Under the pieces are notes generated by a model. The model made no database searches. It was not told the origin of the DNA and saw only the letters and a list, made by a program, of their open reading frames with translations. A stretch of 64,000 nucleotides of DNA from Morinoia aosen (Eukaryota; Arthropoda; Malacostraca; Amphipoda; Talitridae), in contig CM059566.1 of NCBI GenBank assembly GCA_030386875.1, forward strand, positions 43,498,068 through 43,562,067, given 5' to 3'. Numbering within the stretch: position 1 is the stretch's first letter; each line of letters starts with the position of its first letter. The translations under genes and the position numbers were made by a program. Shown here in pieces: positions 37,277 through 48,216 of this stretch.

Positions 37277-37347
37277 TCGTGATGACAATTATTTCGCCCC
37301 TATCTGAACAGTCATGTTGAAACTGTGCTCGATTGGTCTTTCTGATG
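37277..37347 (+). ncRNA. C/D box snoRNA type A, copy 5
   Basis: Box C GTGATGA at 37279-37285, followed by CAATTATTTCGCCCC (CTAATA in the other copies). D CTGA at 37342-37345. Both guide cores are intact. Host intron 10, about 68 nt before the acceptor at 37415. Confidence 0.92.
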
Positions 37348-37805
37348 AAATATAATGTGAATATGTTTATCAGATTCCCAGGCTTCAGAATTTACTTGCC
37401 TCTTTTTGTTCGTAGGGTTTACACGTCATGGAAGTCTGCATTCGAGGTACACAGGATTGCTCCGTGTGTGGTGAGTAGTGCAGTATTACTTTTCATGTGA
37501 AAAGTACATGTTTGTTAGTACAAAAGGTGAATGTAATGGAGAAAGCGCTTTTGTCATTTTTTCTGCGAATGTCGTGCCTTCGACCGTTATTTCCGAACGT
37601 TTCCTATTGTATGCTATAAGCCATGAATATTTCTCTGGTGACTTTTGGTAAATTGCGGTTGTAACATTCACTATTGTTTCTCCTGTTACAGATCATGCCC
37701 CCCGCCTCTGGACCTGCGACGCGCGTCAAGTGTATCGTCGATTGAAGTATTTCTAAATTATGAGCTGATTACATGTACTTACAACTATCACAACTCATCG
37801 TGAAA

Positions 37806-37811
37806 AATAAA
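37806..37811 (+). terminator. Polyadenylation signal of the snoRNA host gene
   Basis: AATAAA lies in the last inferred exon, about 115 nt after its acceptor at 37691. It fits the end of the snoRNA host transcript near 37830. Confidence 0.6.
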
Positions 37812-38016
37812 TATAATTTACGAAAATTGCTTTTAACGTCCCTTCATGAAAACTATAAATCCAACGTAATTAATCCTACCCAATGTATTAGCGTCGATTT
37901 AGACTACATAACCTATGCTGTGCAATTGATTAGGCTATTCCATTAAAAAAGATTTGCTTCTAGGTCGATAACAAATTAGGTAAATGAATCTCCGAATAAT
38001 TATGCCCAGTCTCCAC

Positions 38017-38280
38017 ATTATAGTAGTAGTAGTAGTAGTTAGTTTTAGCCTCCCCACCCGCAGTAACAAATGCGATCGAAAGAGGAAGGAAGAATGCACC
38101 GTTTAGTATGAAGTAAATGGAACGCGGAATCTAAGTAGAAAGGGCATAGAAACCGTAAGAAAGTCCTAAGCCGAAAAAGTAGGTGCTGAAAAACAGGACA
38201 GCAGTGATCCGATAAGATCACTACTGTCTGCAAAACAAGCCTATTTTATTCTAAAAAGGAAGCCTTCCTAACCGTAACTA
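38017..38280 (-). repeat. Dispersed repeat R4, copy 3, with (TAG)n
   Basis: A (TAG)n microsatellite (about 38020-38040), then GTTTTAGCCTCCCC and the body shared with 14465-14745: GGAACGCGGAATCTA, GTAGGTGCTGAAAAACAGGA and AAAAAGGAAGCC. A second, longer hairpin-like block (GTGATC..GATCACTAC) occurs near 38205-38225. Confidence 0.75.
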
Positions 38281-39330
38281 GGGGAACTTTCACTTTTAAC
38301 CTGGAAGCGCTAATTATCTTCAGATGATAGGATTCTACGAAAAACAGTTCAAGCTATTTTGACCCTTTCGAGTCTGCACCAATACAGTATTGGTACAGCT
38401 GACAAGTTATGTTATAAGCGCGGAAGGAACTATAAGAATACAGCTCGAATATTTTCCAATGAAGATTTCCTTTATACAATTATAGCAAATATTTCTTGAA
38501 ATAAAAAAAAATAGCGGAGCATTTTAACGCTATTGCTGACACTGCAATGATAACCAAGAGAGTGGCTCAAATTGCTTCCAAGAACCTAAATTTTCAGGAT
38601 AGAGAAGTTTCTGGAGCTTATAACCCTCTTCTCATGTCCTAGCAACCTCGAATCGAAAGGGTCAGGTGTAAACTAAAGAGAATTCATACACGTAGGAACC
38701 GATAACCAGAGAAATTACCAATAAAAATGTTCTGGCTCTCAAAAGGGTCAAGTTTTGGAGATCCGAACTTGAAATGAACCACCCATTGCACCAACTCAAC
38801 GTTAACGGCTCAGAATTTGCAAAAAAAATGCACGTTCGCTAACGAAGGAACATTCGAAAAGTTTCTGAACTACATAATAGAAGACTAAAAATACATTTTC
38901 AGTGTTTAAGGTAACTTTTCGGAATCTTTTGATTGTGCCAATCTCATTACCATTACCATAAGTCTACCCCATTTGCATGGCATAAGTCATTCGCATATAT
39001 TTGCGTCAAGTAAATATATGCGAATGATTCTCTGACGTCTCCTAAAAACCTAGAATTGACATTCCAAGAAAAAAGCTCTTGCTCTGTCCATTTGAAAACT
39101 ATAATCCAATATCCATAGATTTAATAAACTTCTCTTAAGTTGGAGTTTTTACAACCTACAGATAACGCTGAAAGATTTCAAACCCAACAAATCAACGTCA
39201 CTCACTGCTCTTCGGTTATTATAATTCTGTGCTTACCACACCACGAAACACTGAATTCTTTCGTCCTAGGAAGCTTGATAGTCAATGGGTACATCGAAAA
39301 AAAAAACGAAAATCCTCTCAACAGAAATTT
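38281..39330. other. Spacer between snoRNA host gene and RpL6; one hairpin
   Basis: No gene was recognised. A 16-bp perfect inverted repeat (arms 38987-39002 and 39012-39027, TCATTCGCATATATTT) encloses a 9-nt loop. The right end should contain the 3' UTR of RpL6 on the minus strand; an ATTAAA-type signal occurs near 39120-39125. Confidence 0.5.
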
Positions 39331-39332
39331 AC

Positions 39333-42300
39333 TTAAAATTTCATGTTGTGGATGAAGCGCTTTCCTCTGAGCCCGAACTCCGATCGGAGATATTTGACGA
39401 GAATCTTCTTGTCCTTGCGGGTCTTGATGGCAGCGATGAGCTGGCGGTCGATGGATTTCTGGTCCGCCACGCGCTGCGGTGTGGGGCCCTTCTTCGACTG
39501 CAACAATAAAAAAGTGAATGTAAAAAACAAATAAGAAGGCTTTAAGGCTTTTTCTACCAACCAAATGTTCAGAACAAAAAAATGGAACCACATTTTGAAT
39601 GAAAAGCACACACCTAACGAACTAACGGATGGATTTTTTGGGCTTCACAATTTTTCGAAAACTACGATTTGAAATCATAACTAGAGCACAATTTATATAG
39701 TCCATCATGCGATTCTCATCAGTTAACTTCATTCTACACGAAAAGCTCCCGCAGCGTAAAAATTTCTCACCTTATCCTTGGTAGTGAAAATTTCTACTTC
39801 AGCTGACTTCTTGCCCTTCTTTGGCTCCTTGGCTGCCTTGAAATAGGCATCATTGATGTTTTTGGGGATCTTAACTTTGTCCATGTCGAGGCGGACACTG
39901 GTGGCGATTAAATTTTTTTGGCCCATGCGGCGCATGGGTACGCCATTTACAGCATATGGGCCAGTAACGAGGCACAGACCAGTTTTCTTCAGCTGCTTCA
40001 GGAACACAACTCGCTTGCACTTGTAGCGACCAGCCAGCATGATGCAAACAGTGCCGGGCTTGAGGCTGCTGCGCAGCTTCAGATTACCGCGGGTGCGGTT
40101 CACCTTGGGCCTGCAACAACACATTTTCATTTTAAACAAACCGAAGATAATTCAGTGTTGCCTTCAACTTCAGCACCGAGACTGGCTCTATCATTTGAGA
40201 AAAGAAAAGACCCCACGGAAAAGACACGTACCTGTTACATCAAAGAGTAAATTAAAAAAATTAAAATAGACTAGTTACCGATCAATTTACAAATTATTTC
40301 AACACCTCAACACGATATATAGTCTACAAGAACAATGGGTCACTGAAGATGAATAAAAGAATTGTATAACAAACTTGTCATCTACACATGATACTTTAAC
40401 ATTTACCACAGCTCGCCATGTAATACCTCAGGGCAAGAGCACGCAAAATTGATGCTGCCATTTATCAAGCACAGATAACTCATTTTGAACTAGTAATTTT
40501 TTTTAGGTTGTGCTGTTAATTCCTTCTACTATCTCGAAATAATTTACGTTTAATGCCTTCTAAAATTGAGCAGAATCACCTGGATCCCTGAGCTTCATGT
40601 TAGTACAATTTGGTAATGTTTTAAAAAAATATCAGGCACAATTCTCAAAGTTCTACACAGAAATTTATTATCCCTACGAAATTAATGGTGGATATGAGGA
40701 AAAAATGTATAACCCATATTATTGCTTTTTGTATTGACTTATGCATGAGCGATTATTTTATAATATATATATTTAATACAAGAAATACGTAATGCGATGT
40801 GCCATTTCTACGCTTGCAATTTGCCATAGGTGGAGCTCTACTTACTAGGCCAAGAAAATGAACGATGCACTCACTTGAAGTAGTTTTTGCTCGCCATTTT
40901 CCTCATGTTGAGCTGAGTTTCATACACGTGACGCATCTTTACGACGCTGTACCGGTGGGGGCGCTTAGCCTGCATGGCCTCCTTCATGGTCACTTGCTTG
41001 CCATCCTTTGCCTTCTTCTGGGCCAGAGCCAAAACCTTGGCACGCACCACCTGGGAAAAATACACAAATAAATATACATAAAAAACAACTTGCCAGAATC
41101 GCTCACTTCTACTATTATACCAAGAAAAAATTGATAAAGGTACAACGTAAATCTAGAAATTCGAACATCTAGCCCACTCCCTTCCCGAGAATTAAAGCAA
41201 GCTGTAAAAAAAGTTTTGTTGACAGACTTTTCTATGACCAAAACCTCTGAAAAATATCCGATTTGACAATATAGATATTATCACCACAGATTCAAATCTA
41301 AAACAATTTCCAAATGTATAAGATACTAATAAAAGAGAATTTAAAACGAGAACACGAAGCAAGAACACCTAGGACGGCAAAGACGTAAATCAATGAAAAC
41401 TGTCATATGAATGATACCACAATGAAGCATTAAGAATAAGGAAAATTAAAAATACCCTAAAACAGTTGAAACAAGCAATAATTAATCCATTGACTAATAA
41501 ACTATAATGGAACTTTAAAATTTGAACCCATCTACAGTTCAGAAAACATAAGCTACATAAGGATATTTCTAAAGGCTTTCCTTCTCAAGATAATTGAAAA
41601 TTTAGTAACACCAACAATAAAAAGCACAAGTTTCTGAGAGTATTTTGATCCATATAAAATGAATATTTATAAACCAACCTATGATGAACACACTCGTGTC
41701 TCCCAAAAAAAAAAAAACAGCCATCACTAGTTTCAAGCATGCTACCCGCCCTCACTTAACAGGTTTGAAAGTTCACCAACTAATTGGCAGCAACAAATAA
41801 CATGATAGTTTTCACAAAAGATATGCAAATAAGTGACTCAAAACAACTTATGTTTAGTACTTGTGTTACAGAAAAAATATTTGCAGATTTTCACCATGGA
41901 AACCCACTCATTTACGAGCTGATTTTTTTCTGCACCCAATAATCACAAACCGCACTTTCACCACTTTGTCCGCAAATGGTTAAACCAAACTTCAATATTC
42001 AACTTGAATTTCAAATCAATTGTTAAGTTATTTTGAAAATAACGAACATTAACTGGGTCATGTCTTCACTTAACTTATAGTTTTTAATGAAAATTGAGTT
42101 TATAACTACTGGTCGGTCAGCATAATTTTAGAAAATCCCCTCCGTGGCCACCGATGGCGCACGTTGCAGTTCAAGTGTTAAGCAACAGGCAAGTTTTAGC
42201 TACAATATCTGCACTAACATACCTTGCCTCGCTGGGTCTTAGCAGACATCCTGATCTTGCGGGACCTCTTGTTCAGGCGATGCCTGATGGCCCGAATTTC

Positions 42301-44339
42301 TTTGACGAACTGGACAGTGCCGCCCTTCCTCTTGAAGACCTGGATCTTCCTCTTGGCACGGGTCAGGTCGCGCTTCATTGCTGGAGGAGCTCCGTTCAGC
42401 GCGGCAACAACAGCGGCAGCACCCTTCTTCTGCACCTCATCCTTGGGCAAACCTTTCACCTGTTGAATGAACGCAGGAGGTTACGTCATGAAAATCAGTC
42501 AATACACTACAATAACCATCAACAACCAATAACCACAGTTGCCCCTGTTTTAATAACGGCTCTAGTGAATTTCATTAGTGTGAACACATGTTAAAAAAAA
42601 ATTACTGGTGAGTGGTAGTTTTTCCTAAGTTTTGTTACTCTTGCTAATGCCACCACCAGCCTAATTATCACAGTTGTAACAGCAGGACAAATTGATGAAA
42701 AATATTTAGAGGGTATAAGATTAACAAGAAGTTTTAAATGATAAGCGTAAAAGAAATGATAACCCAAGATAATTTGCATTCAAATGTACCAATTATTTAA
42801 TAAACCAAACAGTAACGCACTAAAATGAGATGCGTTGGAGCCCAAGCATCGCTAAAATAACTTCCTTCAATTTTCCAATTTCAGCTAAATCAAACAAAAC
42901 CAACTGAGCCTAAAAAAGTGACTGGGTAAACTTAACATGCTCGATATACTTGACATATCCGGTTACTTAACATGAGATTGCTGGACGAACATGTTTGTCC
43001 AGCAGTCTCATGTTAATCAAGGTTGTAAGTAATGAAGTTTAAAAAACAAACTTACTACTAACCAATAACAATTTTTCTTAAGAATTGCAAAATTTTACCT
43101 TGTATAACGTTGAAATATTTGAAATGCTGCTCAATCACACCTATGCATAAATGAACAATTTACCCAGCAAGACTCATACTCCAATAGGCAGTCAATATGT
43201 TCAAAAAATATATTTTTAAATATTTCCACCACTGAATTCTAAAAAAGCTTCAATAAAGTAGAGCATGACATGTAGCACTGCATGGTACAGAAATCATAGA
43301 CGAAATAGGAAAGAATTTGCATGACCAATGATTGGAAATGTGATCAGAATCACCCTTTAGCATCACAAAACTTCAACACTCTGCCTTCAGAAACCAGTCA
43401 AATAATTCAACCATTTACAGAAAATTTGCCCTCATGTTCAACATGCAGTATTGTGCACAGTCTGCAACAAATTTACATTTTTAAAATTATATTTTATTTT
43501 TTGCTCAAAATAAATAGGCCCATATCATAAAAATAATCTAACCACATAGGGCACAGATGGGCTAGCGTAGGGGTCGGCTATGTGGTCGATATTTGGTGGT
43601 GAAAGTTAAATAATTTTTTCCATTTTTGGTCATCAAAAATGTCAATAATGGTTAATATTTTTTCACCTATTTATAGGTGTATGCACATGGAGGGGGTCAA
43701 TGTAAATACAAACATCCCATGAAGGGATCGACGGGCAAAAATTTTTGCCACCCCTGGTCTAGCGTAACTATACAACTATCCGCCAAAAAGTATTGCCGCA
43801 GCTACTCAAGGTACGCCAAGTCGCAGGTATGATTTACAATGTACACCAGTGAGAATTAGTATATTAACACTGTTCCTACCTTTAATTACCCAGAAATAAC
43901 TTTTTCTTGTTCTTGAGCAAAATATTATGGTAATTTCCAATATAATACATGAAAGAGTAAATGTGAACTTCAGATCAAAACAGTAAAATAAAACAATGAA
44001 AGCAATTTCTAAATATCCTTCAGAAAGGATGTTGATTGATACAGAGTTACGTATAGCTGAAAGATCACAAATTATTTCTACATGAAAACTAAAAGGAAAT
44101 TGCACCTCTATGCAACCCTGATAATATTAATATCAGGCATAGTCAAGTCTTTAGTTTAATGAATATAATAATTTCAAACTATTTTACCATTGGTACTTGA
44201 CCAACCCCACCTCCTGAAAGTTCAGTCAATTTTAGATGAAAAAATTTTCACTTACAAATTTCTTGGGTAGCTCCTTTTCAGAAAGGTGGAGTCCCTTTCT
44301 CATTTTCTTGATAGCCTCACGTCTCACTTTGGTCACCAT
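39333..44339 (-). CDS. RpL6: 60S ribosomal protein L6 (eL6), five coding exons
   Basis: Structural protein of the large cytosolic ribosomal subunit. Coding exons on the minus strand: 44339-44256, 42459-42223, 41050-40875, 40110-39771 and 39497-39333 (stop TAA at 39335-39333). All junctions are AG/GT and the frame is kept throughout, giving about 333 residues. The eL6 core is clear from about residue 165 on: a KOW-like segment with [34 protein letters not shown] and [13 protein letters not shown], then the C-terminal [23 protein letters not shown] and a terminal HNMKF. The first 165 residues (exons 1-3) are very basic but do not resemble the usual eL6 N-terminus; I miss its GG.KNGG.R motif. 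Human eL6 is about 288 residues, so this form is longer. The snoRNA host gene lies downstream. Identity is certain for the C-terminal half; the N-terminal model rests on splice signals and frame. Confidence 0.9.
40280..40860. other. RpL6 intron 4, nothing recognised
   Basis: The intron between 40875 and 40110. I looked for minus-strand C/D snoRNA boxes near the acceptor and found none. AT-rich. Confidence 0.5.
41055..42220. other. RpL6 intron 3, nothing recognised
   Basis: AT-rich intron with no recognisable repeat, gene or C/D box snoRNA. An A-run lies near 41708-41720. Confidence 0.5.
42967..43016. repeat. Near-perfect 50-bp palindrome
   Basis: Two 25-nt arms with no spacer, starting TTAACATGAGATTGCTGGAC, with two mismatches between the arms. 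It lies in RpL6 intron 2. It could form a cruciform or an RNA hairpin when transcribed. Confidence 0.9.
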
Positions 44340-44382
44340 CTTGCCTGTAATGGAAAAATAATACATTCAAAATTTTATGAAC

Positions 44383-44496
44383 CATTCTAAATGCTTCAGT
44401 ATTATTAATTTGCATAAACATCAACTATCCAATCAGGTTCATTCTAAATGCTTCAGTATTATTAATTTGCATAAACATCAACTATCCAATCAGGTT
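44383..44496. repeat. 57-bp exact tandem duplication
   Basis: Two identical 57-bp units (44383-44439 and 44440-44496), beginning CATTCTAAATGCTTCAGT, just upstream of the RpL6 start-codon exon, in intron 1. The identity implies a recent event or an assembly artefact. Confidence 0.95.
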
Positions 44497-44634
44497 AAAA
44501 ATATATAATTTCATGTAATCTGATATTGCAAATCAAGTTTATTCAGGAAGTCTTACACCAGAAGAGGATAACTTTTTACTAGAAATAGAGAACATCATTT
44601 AAATGGTTACCACTTTATGGTGTAGGGTAATGTT

Positions 44635-44848
44635 CGAATGGCCGGTCGGTTCGAATCGTCGATCATTCTTAGTTAATTTTCAATTCTGACGATTGGTAGC
44701 AATCCAAAAGCAACCCGTTAGATGCATAGCAGATCACACCACTACAGGCATTGCGGGTTGAGTTTTTAGGTAGCTACCGAGCGCGAAAATTTAAAATCAA
44801 CTAAGAATGACCAACGATTCGAACCGACCGACCATTCGAACATTACCC
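44635..44848. mobile_element. MITE family III, copy a (214 bp, TA target)
   Basis: Inverted ends GGGTAATGTTCGAATGG with long matching arms (CGGTCGGTTCGAATCG, CATTCTTAGTT), flanked by TA on each side (44633-44634 and 44849-44850). A TA duplication with TIRs fits a Tc1/mariner-type non-autonomous element. Intron 1 of RpL6. Confidence 0.85.
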
Positions 44849-44917
44849 TAACTATGAAACTTCAGTTGCACAACTGGCAACTTCTAGAGAACATGGAGAA
44901 GAGACATCAGAAAAGAG

Positions 44918-45399
44918 GGTAAATGTGTAGCGATGGTCAGTAATCGATTTTTCACATTTCGGTTCCTAAATAAAAGGAATTAGATCTAAAACAATTTCTC
45001 TTCTACGCACTTTCCGTCAGAAATGAGTATTTAACGAGTTAAGGCGGTAGGTTTAGTTTTGTCTTTGATGAAAAATGCACTGGAATAAACAGTTACTCTT
45101 TGATTTTTTAATTTTTGTTGCTTGCAACATGGTAATAACATCAAAATAAGCAACTTTTCTTCTATACACTTTTATCGTCAAACGAGTATCTAACGAGGTA
45201 TAGCGGTAGGTTTGGTTTCGTCTTTGATGACGATCGGGCTGGAAGCGAAACTTCATTGCAGCGTTGCCATACCACGGGATTGAGTAATTTCTTTTCGCTT
45301 CAAACACTGGAGTTGCGGTAACTAATTTACCGCTATATTAACTACGATTATACACCGAAAAGTGGAAAATCGATTACTGACCAACGCTACACATTTACC
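44918..45399. mobile_element. MITE family I, copy c (482 bp)
   Basis: Terminal inverted repeat GGTAAATGTGTAGCGATGGT, matching over about 40 bp at the right end. Flanks GAAAAGAG and AAACAGAG form an imperfect 8-bp duplication. The internal blocks GCGGTAGGTTTGGTTTCGTC and CACTGGAGTTGCGGTAA are shared with the other family I copies. The terminal sequence differs from copies a, b and d beyond GGTAAAT. Confidence 0.87.
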
Positions 45400-46179
45400 A
45401 AACAGAGAAAAGGCAAAGATAAAAAAAACTACAAGCAAAGTAGCTGCAGAATATTGGAGCCCTATGAAGTTGAACAGCATTGCTTCTTGGCACTAACTAG
45501 TCCCTAAAACACAGGACAGACCTACTTCATTAATTGAAAAATATTGCCCATTCTGAGTTAATGTAGTGTTCAAATCAAAACCCATCTTATATATCCTCAT
45601 TAAATTTCCCAATGTACATTCCAATACTATTCTGAGGCTTATTGGATAACTATCACTTAATTTCATCAACACAATGTAGCTAGTGCATAAATACCAACAC
45701 TTCAATAAAATACTTGTATCCTTCACTCGTAATGAATAGACAATCTGAAGAATTTTGTTTTTTAAACTAAAGTTAAAATCTGTACATTCAACATGTGATA
45801 GACTCCAGATGTCTAACACTTGTGCATAAATGAGAAATAAAGGAACATACACAACCCATTTCATGTAGGAAAAATATCTCTACATTTGCCTAATTTTTCA
45901 GAAGAAATGAACAACTTATTTGCCAGAAAGAAAATATGGCAAATTATGCATATATATTCAATCATTCAGACTATCAAACACTTGAGTTGTGGTAACCAAT
46001 TCACCTCTGTAACTGATAAAATACTAATTTGCGACAGAAATTGCAGAGAAGAAAACTTGTTTACTACAATCTAACTAGGCCTAACTAGTTTAGGCACCAA
46101 AAATCAAATATTGATTCCCAGTTAATTCTCAACATTTACCAAAAATCTAGTGATGCTGATATAGCAGGTTCAAAAAGTT

Positions 46180-46861
46180 GGTCAATATTGAATTTAATGT
46201 TGTCAACAAATTTCATAATTTCGTAGGTGTAGATGGGTAATATAGTTGATTTTAAGACGTTTTACACAAATGACAATATGCCCGGAAATGCTTAGTTTTT
46301 GAGTAATTTCAGTTTGAAGTTATACAAACGGCGCTCCTGAATGCCCTTTTAACGCAAAAACAGTCATTGTTTTAGCAATGAAAATGGAAGCTAACCCCTA
46401 TTACAAACGTAAATAGGTTGGGTTGTGAGGAGTAGCAACAGTTCTATTAGTGAAAATTATAAATAAAGCTTTCTAGTGACGTTTGTTTACATCGACTCGA
46501 AGATGGCTGCCGCCATCTTCAGCCGGTTGGCACCATGGCGGCAGCCACCTTGGCGTCGATGTAAACAAACGTAACTCGAAACCTTTATTTATGATTTACA
46601 CTAAAAGAACTGTGGCTACCCCTCACGACCCAACCTCTTTACGTTTGTAATAGGGGGGTTAGCTTCCGTTATTAATTAAATTACGCTAGCCCTGCGTGCT
46701 TCCATGGCGCGCACAAGCCAGCTTCAAAATTGAATAATTCAAAAATAACGCATCGCCGGGCAGAATGTCATTCTTGTAAAACGTCTTATAATCGACTATA
46801 TTACCCATCTATACCTACAAAATAATGAAATTCGTTGACAACATTAAATTCAATATTGACC
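46180..46861. mobile_element. MITE family II, copy a (682 bp, intact palindrome)
   Basis: Inverted ends GGTCAATATTGAATTTAATG with a perfect 8-bp target duplication AAAAAGTT (46172-46179 and 46862-46869). The element is palindromic to its centre: AGCTAACCCC, GAGG(A/G)GTAGC(A/C)ACAGTTCT and ATCGA..AAGATGGCTGCCGCC facing its complement. The centre carries AAGATGGC/GCCATCTT motifs resembling YY1/Pho sites. No coding capacity. Confidence 0.9.
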
Positions 46862-47075
46862 AAAAAGTTTAATAGAACAGTCCAACAACTAGATAGGCAA
46901 CAGAAATAAAATTGCACTATTTTGAATAAACATTTTCAACTAAATGCCTTGGCTCTTATTGCAGTTTAAGATGAAAACTGCCTTTAGATTGAATTTTCAA
47001 TTGAGCTCATTAGCTCTTAGCATATGCACATTTACAGCAAAAAACATTTTTGCCAGATGTGGCTAATTTCCACTA

Positions 47076-47292
47076 GGGTAATGTTTGAATGACCGGACGG
47101 TTCAAATCGTCGGTTATTCTTAGTTAATTTTAAATTTTTGCGCTTGGTAGCTATCTAAAAACTCAACCCGCAAGGCCTGTAGTGGTGTAATCTGCTACGG
47201 GTGTTACGGGGGCGCTTTTAGATTGCTACCAATCGTCAAAATTGAAAATTAACTAAGAATGGCCGACGATTTGAACAGACGAATGAATGAAC
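47076..47292. mobile_element. MITE family III, copy b, 3' end lost
   Basis: Preceded by TA at 47074-47075. It starts GGGTAATGTTTGAATGACCG and follows copy a through the second arm (ACTAAGAATGGCCGACGATT), but stops before the terminal CATTACCC, where family I copy d begins. The end was probably removed when copy d inserted. Confidence 0.82.
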
Positions 47293-47839
47293 GGTAAATC
47301 TGAAGGAGATGACAGTTGTCGATTTTCCACTTTTTGGTGCCTGAACCTAATTAATTGAATCGAAATAAACAAGTTTTCTTCTATGCACTTTTCGTCTCAA
47401 ATGAGTACTTTACGATTTATAGCGGTAAGTTTAGTTTTGTCATTGATGATGAATGCGCTTGAATAAACAGCTACTCATCGATTTTGGAATTTTTGTGGCT
47501 TGAAACATGGTAATAACATCGAAATAAACAACTTTTCTTCTATACACTTTTTTCGTCAAATGAGTATTTAACGAGGTATAGCGGTAGGTTTGGTTTCGTC
47601 TTTCAAGACAGAGCGCTGGAAGCGAGACGCCATTGCAGTATTGCCATACAACTCGATCAAGGAATTTCTTTCCGCTTCAAAGACTGGAGTTGCGGTAAGT
47701 CATTTACCGCTATAACTAATAAAATACTCACTTGAGACAAAAAGTGCATAGAAGAAAACTTGTTTATTTTGGTGTTATTAACCATGTTTAGCCATTAAAA
47801 TTTGCAAAATCGACAACTGTCATGTCTTTCAGATTTACC
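47293..47839. mobile_element. MITE family I, copy d (547 bp)
   Basis: Inverted ends GGTAAATCTGAAGGAGATGA and GGTAAATCTGAAAGACATGA (right end read inward). The layout equals copy b: two tandem blocks of the TTTTCTTCTATRCACTTTT type on the left and one inverted block on the right. No clean target duplication is seen; its left flank is the truncated family III copy b. Confidence 0.88.
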
Positions 47840-48216
47840 ATACAAGTTCACATCTGCACACATGCAGATGTGTGCAAGTTGAATTGGGATTATGAAATGC
47901 TTCATCAGTCACTCAAAAAAATTGTTAATAATTTATTTACAATAAAAATATAATGGGCTACTTGTGGAGAATTTTTTGGAAACATTATGCTGACATCATT
48001 TGGCAACTCAGCTTCATGCATAACTGATGGATCGAGCTTTCTTACACACACTTAAAATATTTTCATACGTATATTCAACCGTTCAGCTGATCAACAAAAT
48101 GTGCATTGGACTGCTTTGAATTCACAAATTCATATTACAAGTGGAAGAACTCATATCAGTCTAACAGACATACAAAACGCGGCGACTCCTTGCAGCTAAC
48201 TAAATAATAAATTTTC

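Larger units (their letters stand above)
29345..37830 (+). ncRNA. snoRNA host gene (multi-exon, apparently non-coding)
   Basis: A spliced transcription unit inferred from paired AG...GT boundaries around short exons. Likely exons: ?-29445, 31045-31089, 32062-32110, 33109-33156, 33691-33802, 34196-34271, 34534-34578, 35192-35243, 35468-35589, 36816-37088 (end uncertain), 37416-37470 and 37692 to about 37830. Most donors are GTAAG or GTGAG type; the one at 34579 (GTATAC) is weak. The joined exons show no conserved or long reading frame, as in UHG/GAS5-type host genes. Nine introns each hold a C/D box snoRNA ending about 62-72 nt before the acceptor, the usual spacing for intronic snoRNAs. The two other introns (34579-35191 and 37471-37691) show none. 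Exon starts following B snoRNAs resemble each other (GTGTG..AC), as do those after C snoRNAs (AAGTGTC..CCCAACTC), so snoRNA-exon modules were duplicated. The 5' end and promoter are not fixed. Confidence 0.85.

Noticed and set aside
42154..42594. 146-codon plus-strand frame
   Set aside because: Antisense shadow of RpL6 coding exon 2.
45493..45864. 123-codon minus-strand frame in RpL6 intron 1
   Set aside because: AT-rich, no domain or homologous motif recognised, flanked by MITEs. Kept only as an unlikely possibility.
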